Shown here: piece after piece, positions 24,820 through 33,154 of the stretch | How positions within the stretch are numbered: the stretch's first letter is position 1 | Layout: every line of letters starts with the position of its first letter | Origin: Lachnospiraceae bacterium | Lineage (GTDB): Bacteria; Bacillota; Clostridia; Lachnospirales; Lachnospiraceae | NCBI GenBank assembly: GCA_910575275.1 | Contig: CAJTEE010000005.1 | Location: 62,001 to 126,000, forward strand | DNA length: 64,000 nucleotides | Direction of reading: 5' to 3' | Program-made: the position numbers and the translations under genes | The notes under the pieces: model-generated | What the model saw: only the letters and a program-made list of their open reading frames with translations | Database searches by the model: none | What the model was told of the DNA's origin: nothing

Positions 24820-25332
24820 ATGATGCGATTACGCCCGTATAAGCCTTCGGATGCGTGGCATCTGCTGCGATGGTGGGAGGCTGCCCCGGAGGGGGAATTT
24901 GTAAAATGGAGCGCAGGAAAGTTTTCGTATCCGCTGACGATCGAGCAGCTGGATACGTACTTCAGCGAATGGGCCCTTAAAAGGGATGACGGCTGGCTGA
25001 TGACGGCGCTTGACGAGAAGGGAGAGTCGGCGGGACATTTTATTCTGCGGCTCGTGGATTATGGGGCCGGGACGGCCCGCATCGGATTTATCGTCCTGAG
25101 GCCGGAGCTGCGCGGGCAGGGGCGCGGGAAGGAGCTGGTATGCCAGGCGCTCCGGTATGCGTTTGAGATCCTGGGGCTGAAGCGGATGTCCCTGGGCGTC
25201 TTTGTAAACAACGAGCCGGCTATGGCCTGTTATGAGGCGGCAGGCTTCGTCCGGAGGGAGTATGTGCCGGAATATATGAACTACAATGGCGAGGCGTACG
25301 GCGTGTACGAGATGGAGGCAGAGCAGCCCTGA
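24820..25332 (+). CDS. GNAT family N-acetyltransferase
   Basis: A 170-residue RimJ/RimL-like acetyltransferase: MRLRPYKPSDAWHLLRWWEA at the N terminus, GFIVLRPELRGQGRGKELV (acetyl-CoA loop, about 92-110) and NEPAMACYEAAGF near 135. Substrate unknown; the group includes ribosomal protein N-acetylases and amino-acid or antibiotic acetylases. It begins 20 bases after the T-box terminator with GAAGGGAGAG as ribosome site and is followed after 190 bp by valS, so it appears to be under valine-tRNA control. Placement of a GNAT gene between a T-box and its synthetase is unusual. Confidence 0.88.
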   Translation: MMRLRPYKPSDAWHLLRWWEAAPEGEFVKWSAGKFSYPLTIEQLDTYFSEWALKRDDGWLMTALDEKGESAGHFILRLVDYGAGTARIGFIVLRPELRGQGRGKELVCQALRYAFEILGLKRMSLGVFVNNEPAMACYEAAGFVRREYVPEYMNYNGEAYGVYEMEAEQP

Positions 25333-25522
25333 TAGGGGCCGCAGCAGTAAATGGGGTTGATTGATCATAGAGTCGGCGCAGACGCCTGCCTGAACAGGAA
25401 CAAAGGATGAGAACTCTCGGAATGTTTCCGGCATCCGTCCTTGTGGCCGATTGAAATCCGGGCATAAACAGGCTCCGGGAGAACTCATATTATAAAAGAG
25501 AGGAAAAGGAGAATCAAACAGT

Positions 25523-28171
25523 ATGAAGGAATTGGAAAAAACCTATAATCCGGCGGTGATTGAGGACCGCCTGTACCAGAAATGGCTGGACAGCAAATAT
25601 TTTCACGCGGATGCACAGCGTGCGAAGCGGGAGGGGAAGAAGCCCTTTACGATCGTGATGCCGCCGCCGAACATCACGGGCCAGCTCCACATGGGCCATG
25701 CCCTCGATAATACGATGCAGGACATTCTGATCCGTTATAAGCGCATGCAGGGCTATGAGGCGCTGTGGCAGCCGGGGACGGATCATGCGGCGATTTCCAC
25801 GGAGGTCAAGGTCATTGACAAGCTGAAGGGCGAGGGGATCGACAAGAACGATCTAGGCCGCGAGGGCTTTTTAAAGGAGGTATGGAAGTGGAAGGAGGAG
25901 TACGGAAACCGCATCGTCCGCCAGCTCCATAAGCTCGGCTCCTCCGCTGATTGGGACCGAGAGCGCTTCACGATGGATACGGGCTGCTCCGAAGCGGTGC
26001 TGGAGGTGTTTGAACGCCTGTATGAAAAGGGCTACATCTACAAGGGCTCGCGGATCATCAACTGGTGCCCGGTCTGCCGGACCTCGATCTCGGATGCAGA
26101 GGTCGAGCACGAGGAGCAGGACGGCTTTTTCTGGCACATCAACTACCCGATCGTGGGCGAGGAGGGCCGTTTTGTGGAGATCGCCACGACGAGGCCGGAG
26201 ACCATGCTCGGCGACACGGCCGTCGCGGTCAACCCGGATGACGAGCGCTATAAGGATCTCATCGGAAAGCTGTTAAGGCTTCCGCTCACGGACCGCGAGA
26301 TTCCGGTTATCGCGGATGCATACGTGGACAAGGAATTTGGGACCGGCTGTGTGAAGATTACGCCGGCGCACGACCCGAACGATTTTGAGGTGGGCAGACG
26401 CCATAATCTCGCGGAGATCTGCATGTTAAACGACGACGCGACCATCAGCATCGCAGGGAAGTATCACGGCATGGACCGCTACGAGGCGAGAAAGGCTATC
26501 GTCGAGGATCTGAAGACCCAGGGCCTTTTGGTGAAGGTCGTTCCGCATTCCCACAACGTCGGCACGCATGACCGCTGCGGTACGACGGTGGAGCCGATGG
26601 TGAAGCCGCAGTGGTTTGTACGGATGGATGAGATGGCAAAGCCTGCGATCGAGGCGTTAAAGACCGGGAAGCTCAAATTCGTGCCGGAGAGCTTCGGGAA
26701 GACATATCTGCACTGGCTCGAGGGAATCCGCGACTGGTGTATCTCCAGGCAGATCTGGTGGGGGCATCGGATCCCGGCCTATTACTGCGAGGAGTGCGGG
26801 GAGATGACCGTGGCGAAGACCATGCCGGCGAAATGCCCGAAGTGCGGCTGTACAAGGCTCAAGCAGGATGAGGACACGCTGGACACCTGGTTTTCTTCGG
26901 CACTCTGGCCGTTTTCCACGCTCGGCTGGCCGAAGAAGACGGAGGAGCTTGAATTTTTCTATCCGACCGACGTGCTGGTGACCGGCTATGACATCATTTT
27001 CTTCTGGGTCATCCGCATGGTATTCTCCGGGCTTGAGCAGACAGGCGAGTGCCCGTTCCATACAGTGCTGATCCACGGCCTCGTCCGTGATTCCCAGGGT
27101 CGCAAGATGAGCAAATCCCTCGGCAACGGCATTGATCCGCTCGAGGTGATCGACAAGTACGGCGCCGACGCTCTGCGCATGACGCTTATGACCGGCAACG
27201 CGCCCGGCAACGACATGCGCTTCTACTGGGAGCGCGTCGAGGCGAGCCGTAATTTCGCGAATAAGGTCTGGAATGCAAGCCGCTTCATCATGATGAATAT
27301 CGAAAAGGCGCCCGACGCCAGGGCGGAGCTTTCCGAGCTGACGATGGCGGATAAATGGATTCTCTCGAAGGTCAACGACCTGGCGCGGGAGGTCACGGAG
27401 AACATGGACAAGTATGAGCTCGGCATCGCGCTGCAGAAGGTCTATGATTTCATCTGGGAGGAGTTCTGCGACTGGTACATTGAGATGGTAAAGCCGCGTC
27501 TGTGGGATGATGCGGACACGACAAAGGCCGCGGCGATCTGGACGCTCAAGACGGTGTTAATCCAGTCGTTGAAGCTTTTGCATCCGTTCATGCCGTTCAT
27601 CTCGGAGGAGATTTTCTGCAACCTGCAGGATGAGGAGCCGTCGATCATGATTTCCGCATGGCCGGTATACCGTGAGGAGTGGAGGTTTGCCGACGAGGAG
27701 CGATCGGTCGGGACCATGAAGGATGCGGTCCGTGCGATCCGCAACGTGCGCACGTCGATGAACGTGCCGCCGAATAAGAAGGCGAAGGTGTTTGTGGTCT
27801 CCGCCAACGAGGAGGTACGGGGAATCTTTGAGCACGGGAAGGTGTTCTTTGCGACGCTTGGCTCGGCGAGCGAGGTAATCGTACAGGCCGATAAGAGCGG
27901 CATCGGAGAGGATGCGGTATCGGCGGTTGTGCCGCATGCGGTGCTGTATATGCCGTTTGCAGAGCTGGTGGATATTGAGAAGGAGAGAGAGCGGCTTCTG
28001 AAGGAGGAGGCAAGGCTTGCGAAGGAGCTGGCGCGTTCGAACGGGATGTTAAAGAACGAGCGGTTTGTGAGCAAGGCTCCGAAGGAGAAGATTGAGGAGG
28101 AGAAGGCGAAGCTTGTGAAATATGAGCAGATGATGGAGCAGGTGAAGGAGAGATTGGCGCAGCTTAAGTAG
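25523..28171 (+). CDS. valS: Valyl-tRNA synthetase
   Basis: An 882-residue class Ia aminoacyl-tRNA synthetase. The HIGH-type motif is in PPPNITGQLHMGHALDNT (about 47-64), KMSKS in GRKMSKSLGNGIDP (about 526), and the CP1 editing domain between them contains TTRPETMLGDTAV. A zinc-ribbon-like YCEECG/CPKCGC insert is at about 415-450, anticodon binding at 610-800 and a C-terminal coiled-coil arm at about 815-880. Length is normal. ATG follows AAAAGGAGAA. Expression is expected to be set by the T-box upstream of the intervening GNAT gene; the 190 bp gap has no second leader that I can identify. Confidence 0.97.
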   Translation: MKELEKTYNPAVIEDRLYQKWLDSKYFHADAQRAKREGKKPFTIVMPPPNITGQLHMGHALDNTMQDILIRYKRMQGYEALWQPGTDHAAISTEVKVIDKLKGEGIDKNDLGREGFLKEVWKWKEEYGNRIVRQLHKLGSSADWDRERFTMDTGCSEAVLEVFERLYEKGYIYKGSRIINWCPVCRTSISDAEVEHEEQDGFFWHINYPIVGEEGRFVEIATTRPETMLGDTAVAVNPDDERYKDLIGKLLRLPLTDREIPVIADAYVDKEFGTGCVKITPAHDPNDFEVGRRHNLAEICMLNDDATISIAGKYHGMDRYEARKAIVEDLKTQGLLVKVVPHSHNVGTHDRCGTTVEPMVKPQWFVRMDEMAKPAIEALKTGKLKFVPESFGKTYLHWLEGIRDWCISRQIWWGHRIPAYYCEECGEMTVAKTMPAKCPKCGCTRLKQDEDTLDTWFSSALWPFSTLGWPKKTEELEFFYPTDVLVTGYDIIFFWVIRMVFSGLEQTGECPFHTVLIHGLVRDSQGRKMSKSLGNGIDPLEVIDKYGADALRMTLMTGNAPGNDMRFYWERVEASRNFANKVWNASRFIMMNIEKAPDARAELSELTMADKWILSKVNDLAREVTENMDKYELGIALQKVYDFIWEEFCDWYIEMVKPRLWDDADTTKAAAIWTLKTVLIQSLKLLHPFMPFISEEIFCNLQDEEPSIMISAWPVYREEWRFADEERSVGTMKDAVRAIRNVRTSMNVPPNKKAKVFVVSANEEVRGIFEHGKVFFATLGSASEVIVQADKSGIGEDAVSAVVPHAVLYMPFAELVDIEKERERLLKEEARLAKELARSNGMLKNERFVSKAPKEKIEEEKAKLVKYEQMMEQVKERLAQLK

Positions 28172-28212
28172 GCTGGTTAGAGCGTGCAGCTTGAGTGGCG
28201 GGCTTGGGGGGC

Positions 28213-28271
28213 GTAGAGGCTGACGCAGTTTGGGGAGTGGCTTGGGGGCCGCCTGCGCCGGCCTCTGCTAC
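28213..28271. repeat. GC-rich imperfect hairpin after valS
   Basis: GTAGAGGC..CGCAG pairs with CTGCG..GGCCTCTGCTAC. The right arm shares GGCCTCTGCT with the outer arm of the giant palindrome at 62991-63249. Probably a transcript end without T-run. Confidence 0.5.
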
Positions 28272-28289
28272 TGTCTCTCTACCGCTATC

Positions 28290-28530
28290 TTTGAAAAGAT
28301 ATTCGACGGAAACGGTGACTAAGCTATCGTTCCTGAGAGATTAGGGCTTTAAACCGGCACTTTGGAATATATGTTGAATCAACCGGCAGTCCCCTGGACT
28401 GCTTAGTAAGGGTCGGGAAAGCCTTTCGGCACCGTAAAATGGATTGCAGCACTGCTCCGGCATAAAAAAATATATTTGGCGTGTAAACGCCACACGACAT
28501 GGTAGACATGAGATGCCGGTTACATTTAAA
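28290..28530 (+). ncRNA. Candidate structured RNA in the valS downstream gap (unidentified)
   Basis: No gene is recognisable between 28172 and 28734. Within it lie several small RNA-like hairpins: TATCTT/AAGATA, GCAGTCC-CCT-GGACTGC, GCC-TTTC-GGC and GGCGT-GTAA-ACGCC with a GNRA tetraloop. AACCGGCA (twice) can pair with TGCCGGTT near the end. This looks like a folded RNA or the remnant of a mobile element. It does not match tmRNA, RNase P, 6S or SRP RNA as I know them. Strand is a guess from the GNRA loop. Confidence 0.3.
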
Positions 28531-28656
28531 TAGTCACAATCCTACAAAAGTGCATGCCCTTTTTTCCCGCTCCCACGCCTGGCGGACCCTATAGCCACTA
28601 CCCCTGCCCGAACAATCCCCCTTCACATTTTTGTCGAGCTTCGCGGTAAGTTTTGC

Positions 28657-28685
28657 TTGCAAGTTGGGGCGGAATTCGCTATGAT
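28657..28685 (+). promoter_or_regulatory. Promoter for the small protein/TPR pair
   Basis: TTGCAA and TATGAT are separated by 17 bases, 49 bases ahead of the 46-residue reading frame. Confidence 0.65.
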
Positions 28686-28734
28686 AGCAGGATAGGGGGC
28701 AATTGTCTGGAGATGGGGGAAGAAAGGAAATCGG

Positions 28735-28875
28735 ATGATTAATTTTGAGGAAGAAATCGACCGCTTCCGGCCGAGTCTTGAGGTGGAGGAGGTCAGTGAC
28801 GCGATCGTAAAGACGGATCTTACGGATATGACGGATATCATGATGGAAATCATGAAGGCGGTAAAGGATAATTGA
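28735..28875 (+). CDS. Small acidic protein, 46 residues
   Basis: A short frame starting ATG after GAAAGGAAA and reading MINFEEEIDRFRPSLEVEEV, then SDAIVKTDLTDMTDIMMEIM and KAVKDN. It is strongly acidic, helical and methionine-rich at the end, with no membrane segment. It has its own good promoter and ends 3 bases before the TPR gene, which itself lacks a clear ribosome site, so translation of the TPR protein probably depends on it. I recall similar small proteins before TPR genes in Lachnospiraceae, but no function. Confidence 0.7.
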   Translation: MINFEEEIDRFRPSLEVEEVSDAIVKTDLTDMTDIMMEIMKAVKDN

Positions 28876-28878
28876 TGT

Positions 28879-30183
28879 ATGGATTATTTTCAGATCATCC
28901 AGTATGTGGCCAACAGCTATTATAACCGTGGGCTGGAGCTGGCAAGGGAGAGGGATCTGTCCGGCGCGGCCGGGTATTTAAAGAGGGCGCTTCAATTTAA
29001 TAAATACCATATGGATGCCCGAAATCTGCTGGGGCTGATCTTTTATGAGATGGGCGAGACCTCGGATGCGTTGATCCAGTGGGTGATCAGTGTAAATCTG
29101 CAGCCGGATAGGAATCCTGCGGATCATTATCTTGACGAGGTGCAGAGAAAGCAGGGGCAGCTGGAGGTCGCGAGTCAGACGATCCGTAAGTATAACCAGG
29201 CCCTTCTGCATGCGCAGAGTGGGAGTGATGATTTGGCTGTTCTGCAGCTAAAGAGGATCGTGGAGGAGAAGCCGAATTTTGTGAAGGCGCATCTCCTTCT
29301 TGCGGTGCTCTACATGGCCCACGAGGATTACACGAAGGCAGGGAAATCGCTTCTGAAGGTCCTGCAGATTGATAAGAACAACGAGAAGGCCGGGCGCTAT
29401 ATGGAGTATGTCAAGGCGCGGACGGGGAAGGCCGACGTGGAGCGGCGGAAGTTAAAAAACGCGTTTTCGCATCGGGAGATGGAGGATGACGACGTGATCC
29501 TGCCGCCGACATACAAGGAGAGTACAGGCTGGCAGGCGATCGTGAACATGGTGATCGGCCTGGTGCTCGGTGTGGTTGTGGTGCTGTTTTTGATCCGGCC
29601 GGCCTGGGAGAGGTCGTTGAATTATGACCATAACCAGGAGATGCAGGAGTTTGCCGACAAGCTTAACATGGCGAATCAGGAGGCGGATAACCTGCGCCAG
29701 CAGATCGCGCAGTATCAGGAGGATAAGGAGAGGACGGAGGCCAGCTTAAACAGCCTGGCGGGCGACTCGGACAGTACGCTTTCCCAGTATCAGACGCTTG
29801 TGCGGATCCTGGACGCATACCGCGGCAACGATTTCCAGACGGCGGTACAGCTCTACATCGACATGGACCCGTCGCGTATCACGGACGAGAGCATGGCGGA
29901 CATTCTCAACAGGCTCAAGGCGGATATGGATGCTAATGCGCCGGCTGTCCTGGAGTCACTTGCAGCATCGGCGACGGCGGCGGGAAATGCCGATCTGGCG
30001 CTTCATTATTATGAGAAATACATGGAGATGAACGATCGGAATCCGCAGATCATCTATAACATGGCCATGATTTACAAGGCCAAGGGCGATGAGGACACGG
30101 CGGATCAGCTATTCGGCCAGGTGATTATGAACTTCTCGGACTCCGCACTCGCGGCGAGAGCGAAGGAACAGAGGGGCTATTAA
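28879..30183 (+). CDS. Membrane-anchored TPR protein
   Basis: A 434-residue protein with cytoplasmic TPR units at about 10-185 (SYYNRGLELARERDLSGAAG, LLGLIFYEMGETSDALIQW, HLLLAVLYMAHEDYTKAGKS), a charged segment, one membrane helix at about 219-239, a coiled coil at about 255-300 (ADKLNMANQEADNLRQQIAQ), and outer TPR units at 305-430. There is no signal peptide, so the topology is N-terminus inside. It probably organises a complex across the membrane; no specific role known. Translation start lacks a good ribosome site and seems coupled to the small upstream gene. A terminator follows at 30190, so this pair is separate from the sporulation operon. Confidence 0.75.
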   Translation: MDYFQIIQYVANSYYNRGLELARERDLSGAAGYLKRALQFNKYHMDARNLLGLIFYEMGETSDALIQWVISVNLQPDRNPADHYLDEVQRKQGQLEVASQTIRKYNQALLHAQSGSDDLAVLQLKRIVEEKPNFVKAHLLLAVLYMAHEDYTKAGKSLLKVLQIDKNNEKAGRYMEYVKARTGKADVERRKLKNAFSHREMEDDDVILPPTYKESTGWQAIVNMVIGLVLGVVVVLFLIRPAWERSLNYDHNQEMQEFADKLNMANQEADNLRQQIAQYQEDKERTEASLNSLAGDSDSTLSQYQTLVRILDAYRGNDFQTAVQLYIDMDPSRITDESMADILNRLKADMDANAPAVLESLAASATAAGNADLALHYYEKYMEMNDRNPQIIYNMAMIYKAKGDEDTADQLFGQVIMNFSDSALAARAKEQRGY

Positions 30184-30189
30184 AGAATG

Positions 30190-30229
30190 AAAAAGACCTT
30201 ACAGAAGAAAAGCTGCAGGGTCTTTTTTT
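30190..30229 (+). terminator. Intrinsic terminator after the TPR gene
   Basis: AAAAGACC pairs with GGTCTTTT around a 20-base loop, continuing into a T-run. Confidence 0.8.
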
Positions 30230-30266
30230 GCGTTTACGACACACCTATGGGGGATGTGCACGATTT

Positions 30267-30294
30267 TTGTAAGGTGGATTCTTGGGTTTATATA
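30267..30294 (+). promoter_or_regulatory. Possible promoter of the spoIIA operon
   Basis: TTGTAA and TATATA are 16 bases apart, 32 bases before SpoIIAA. In Bacillus this operon uses sigma-H; I do not see a clear sigma-H -10 (GAAT) here. Confidence 0.35.
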
Positions 30295-30314
30295 CAGCAA
30301 AAATCGGCGAAGGA
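30289..30314 (+). repeat. Dispersed short repeat, copy 2
   Basis: Same core as at 7212 and 35216, here immediately before the SpoIIAA ribosome site and overlapping the -10 region. Confidence 0.45.
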
Positions 30315-30325
30315 AGGAGACAGAT

Positions 30326-30664
30326 ATGGAGGCATCATTTATCTATGAGGCAAAGGGACAGACGCTCATTATTCGTCTGCCAAAGGAGCTTGACCATCAC
30401 AACTGCCGGAATCTCCGGTATGAGACGGATCTTTTGATGGCGGAAAATTACATAAACCGGATCATATTTGATTTTTCCAGGACGAAGTTCATGGACAGCT
30501 CCGGAGTGGGGATTCTTTTAAACCGTTATAAGCAGATGAAGGCAGGAGGAGGCCGGACTGCGTATTTCGGAGCCGGGCCGCAGGTACAGCGGGTTCTGAA
30601 AATCGCCGGAATCCCGGCGTTAATGGAGCAGTATGAGAATGCCGAAGCCGCATTCTGTGAATAG
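30326..30664 (+). CDS. spoIIAA: Anti-sigma F factor antagonist SpoIIAA
   Basis: A 112-residue STAS-domain protein that, when unphosphorylated, frees sigma F from SpoIIAB in the forespore. The phosphorylatable serine region is MDSSGVG (57-63), in the usual loop between strand and helix; residues LDHHNCRNLR form the first helix. ATG follows GGAAGGAGA, and the longer open frame upstream is the repeat element, not protein. It begins the order spoIIAA-spoIIAB-sigF. Complete. Confidence 0.93.
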   Translation: MEASFIYEAKGQTLIIRLPKELDHHNCRNLRYETDLLMAENYINRIIFDFSRTKFMDSSGVGILLNRYKQMKAGGGRTAYFGAGPQVQRVLKIAGIPALMEQYENAEAAFCE

Positions 30665-30679
30665 AGAAAGGGGAAAGTC

Positions 30680-31156
30680 ATGGATAAAGGAGAGAGGATC
30701 ATGGAACATACGGAAAAAGAAACGGATCAGGGAACACGTCTGGAGAGTATGACGCTTACGATGGACAGCCTGTCGCAGAACGAGGAGTTTTCCCGGGTAG
30801 TCGTGGCGGTGTTTGCGAGCCGTTTGAATCCGACGCTTGAGGAGCTGGATGACATTAAAACCGCAGTTTCCGAGGCAGTGACGAATGCGGTGGTCCACGG
30901 ATATCAGGGAGGCGAGGGAAGAATCGAGCTAACGGCAGCCGCGGGAGACGGAATCCTCACGGTACAGGTAAAGGACACGGGCATTGGAATCGCCGATGTG
31001 GGACAGGCCATGGAACCGATGTTTACGACGGCTCCGGAGGGAGAACGGTCCGGTATGGGATTTTCCTTTATGGAGGCATTTATGGATGAGGTCATTGTGG
31101 AATCAACGCCTGGCATGGGTACGACAGTGACGATGAGAAAGAAAATAGGCGGGTGA
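30680..31156 (+). CDS. spoIIAB: Anti-sigma F factor SpoIIAB
   Basis: A 158-residue GHKL-fold kinase that binds and inhibits sigma F and phosphorylates SpoIIAA. N box: EAVTNAVVHGY; G1: DTGIGI; G2: GMGFSFM. It carries an N-terminal extension of about 20 residues compared with the 146-residue Bacillus protein. The first ATG is chosen because of GAAAGGGGAAAG; the ATG seven codons later is possible. Its stop overlaps the region just before sigF. Confidence 0.93.
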   Translation: MDKGERIMEHTEKETDQGTRLESMTLTMDSLSQNEEFSRVVVAVFASRLNPTLEELDDIKTAVSEAVTNAVVHGYQGGEGRIELTAAAGDGILTVQVKDTGIGIADVGQAMEPMFTTAPEGERSGMGFSFMEAFMDEVIVESTPGMGTTVTMRKKIGG

Positions 31157-31161
31157 GCTTC

Positions 31162-31881
31162 ATGACAGATACCATGGAACTCATCAGGCGCGCACACAAC
31201 GGGGATAAAAGCGCCAGAGACAGGCTGGTGACGGAGAACATGGGATTGGTGTGGAGCATCGCGAGGCGGTTTACGGGCCGCGGCGCGGAGCTGGAGGATC
31301 TGTTTCAGATCGGAAGCATCGGATTATTGAAGGCGATCGACAATTTTGACCTTGGCATGGATGTACGGCTCTCGACATATGCCGTGCCGATGATTACCGG
31401 GGAAATCCGGCGTTTCCTTCGTGACGACGGCATGATCAAGGTCAGCAGGCCGTTGAAGGAGCTGGCCGTCAAGGTAGGGGCCGCCAGAGAAAAGCTGGAG
31501 TTTTCTCTGGGGCGGGAACCGACACTCGAGGAGCTGGCGAGCCAGGTGGGGGCCAGCCGCGAGGAGGTGGCGGCTTCCATGGAGGCAGGGGCAGAGATCG
31601 AATCTCTCTACCGCCCCATGGGCAAGGATGACGAGAGCGGCTGTCTGATGGATAAGCTTGCGGAAAAAAATTCGGAAAATGAAGCGCTCTTGAACCGTAT
31701 GGTGTTAAAGGAGCTGATCTCCGGGCTTGGCCTTAAGGAACGGCAGATCATTTTAAAGCGTTATTTTGAAAACCGGACGCAGACGGCAATCGCAAACGAG
31801 CTGGGGATTTCGCAGGTGCAGGTTTCGAGGTTGGAAAAGAAAATTTTGAAGGAACTGAAGGAAAAACTTACGGAACGATAG
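31162..31881 (+). CDS. sigF: RNA polymerase sigma factor SigF
   Basis: A 239-residue sigma-70-type factor directing early forespore transcription. Region 2 contains ENMGLVWSIARRFTGRG and DLFQIGSIGLLKAIDNFD (core binding and -10 recognition); region 3 has EPTLEELASQVG; region 4 has RTQTAIANELGISQVQVSR (-35 recognition helix). Context after spoIIAA-spoIIAB identifies it as sigma F rather than sigma G. ATG after GGGTGAG is chosen over an overlapping GTG three codons upstream. Confidence 0.93.
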   Translation: MTDTMELIRRAHNGDKSARDRLVTENMGLVWSIARRFTGRGAELEDLFQIGSIGLLKAIDNFDLGMDVRLSTYAVPMITGEIRRFLRDDGMIKVSRPLKELAVKVGAAREKLEFSLGREPTLEELASQVGASREEVAASMEAGAEIESLYRPMGKDDESGCLMDKLAEKNSENEALLNRMVLKELISGLGLKERQIILKRYFENRTQTAIANELGISQVQVSRLEKKILKELKEKLTER

Positions 31882-31942
31882 CGCCGGAGAATAGTTTTGG
31901 AGATTTTCGCGCACAATAGACTAAAAACGAAAGGTGAGTGCA

Positions 31943-32104
31943 ATGAAACCACTGAAAAATGCGATCCAGATCCTGGGGCTTATCCTGCTTTTGGCGGCGG
32001 CGGTCGCGCTGGTCTGGTATCTGGTCTATCATGCGCAGGTGCGGCTTGACACGCCGGACGGTGTCCTGGTCGAGAGAACCGTCAGAAGGCTGGTGAGACT
32101 TTGA
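31943..32104 (+). CDS. Small single-span membrane protein between sigF and spoVAA
   Basis: A 53-residue frame with ATG after AAAGGTGAG. It has a basic start (MKPLKNAIQ), one membrane helix at about 9-28 (LGLILLLAAAVALVWYLVY) and a charged tail. It overlaps the TTG start of spoVAA by four bases, so it is translated with the operon. I do not recognise the family; its place suggests a forespore membrane function. It might be an assembly partner of SpoVA proteins, which is inference only. Confidence 0.65.
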   Translation: MKPLKNAIQILGLILLLAAAVALVWYLVYHAQVRLDTPDGVLVERTVRRLVRL

Positions 32105-32736
32105 ACAGCGATACCGTCTACTTAAAGCTTCCCCAGATCACAGAGGTTTATAAGCCGGATGTGGCTCTTTCGGATATCGCCGAGGTGCATTGCCAGAATC
32201 CATCCGTTGAGGCAAAGGTAAAGGCAATCAAGGTTACTTCATTTGCAAAGGATACGAAAAAAAGCGCGGCCTATGTGGGAAGTATTTTAGAGCTGGCAAA
32301 GAAAATCGAGGCAGCAGGCACGAATGTGCAGATCAACAATGTGGGGGAGACGGACTTTATTGTCAAATACCGGGCGAAACCGTATCCGCCTGTCCTGTTC
32401 GAGTGGATCAAGACGGCGTTTGTGGCTTGTGTTGCATTTTGTGGGGCAGCATTTGCAATCATGACGTTTAATAACGATGCGAATGTGACCGATGTATTTG
32501 CGAATCTGTACCGGCTTGCCATGGGGGTTGAGTCAGACGGAATCACGGTATTGGAGGCGTCTTATTCCGTGGGACTCGCATTGGGGATCCTGGTATTCTT
32601 CAATCATTTCGCGTCCTGGAAGATCACCGTAGACCCGACGCCGATCGAAGTGGAGATGCGGCTTTATGAGGAAAATCTCAATAAGGCGCTGATTCAGAAC
32701 CACGGAAGAAAGGAGTCGGGAATTGATGTTTCTTAG
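32101..32736 (+). CDS. spoVAA: Stage V sporulation protein AA
   Basis: A 211-residue protein of the SpoVA group, which moves calcium-dipicolinate into the forespore and out on germination. The soluble N-terminal half has the conserved start YLKLPQITEVYKPDVALSDI; two membrane helices follow at about 100-120 and 155-178 (AFVACVAFCGAAFAIM and VGLALGILVFFNHFASW). It starts with TTG, overlapping the preceding stop, after GGTGAG. Order spoVAA-AB-AC matches Bacillus. Confidence 0.9.
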   Translation: MNSDTVYLKLPQITEVYKPDVALSDIAEVHCQNPSVEAKVKAIKVTSFAKDTKKSAAYVGSILELAKKIEAAGTNVQINNVGETDFIVKYRAKPYPPVLFEWIKTAFVACVAFCGAAFAIMTFNNDANVTDVFANLYRLAMGVESDGITVLEASYSVGLALGILVFFNHFASWKITVDPTPIEVEMRLYEENLNKALIQNHGRKESGIDVS

Positions 32737-33154
32737 ACAGGTGCTGCTGTGCTTTGTAGGGTTGAGCGCCGGCAGCGTGATTGCAGCCGGCATTTTTGCC
32801 TTTTTGGCGATCATCGGGGTCTTCCCGCGGCTGATCGGGAATACGCACACGACAGGACATATCATTCTCTATGAAACGCTCATGATCGTGGGTGGAATCT
32901 GGGGAAACGTGATGGATCTGTACCATGTGAAAATGCCGATCGGAGGGCCGTTTGTATTGGCTGTTTACGGCGTGTCCATCGGCGTATTTGTCGGCTGCCT
33001 TGTGATGTCTTTGGCAGAGACATTGAAAGCGCTGCCGGTGTTGAACAGACGGATTCGCCTGTCCGTGGGGATTCAGTACGTGGTTTTGGCGATTGCGGCC
33101 GGGAAGCTTTTGGGAGCACTTTTGTATTTTATGAAGGGTTTTGGAGGTTTATAA
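32726..33154 (+). CDS. spoVAB: Stage V sporulation protein AB
   Basis: A 142-residue membrane protein with four helices (LLCFVGLSAGSVIAAGIFAF, IILYETLMIVGGIWGNVMD, GPFVLAVYGVSIGVFVG, VGIQYVVLAIAAGKLLGAL). It matches SpoVAB in size and position. The start is the ATG ten bases after AGGAG; a TTG just before it is possible. It overlaps spoVAA by 11 bp and spoVAC by one base, so the three are one transcript. Confidence 0.9.
   Translation: MFLRQVLLCFVGLSAGSVIAAGIFAFLAIIGVFPRLIGNTHTTGHIILYETLMIVGGIWGNVMDLYHVKMPIGGPFVLAVYGVSIGVFVGCLVMSLAETLKALPVLNRRIRLSVGIQYVVLAIAAGKLLGALLYFMKGFGGL

Noticed and set aside
28324-28509. 61-codon minus-strand frame after valS as a gene
   Set aside because: It has no ribosome site and spans the short RNA-like hairpins; coding is less likely than structured RNA or spacer.
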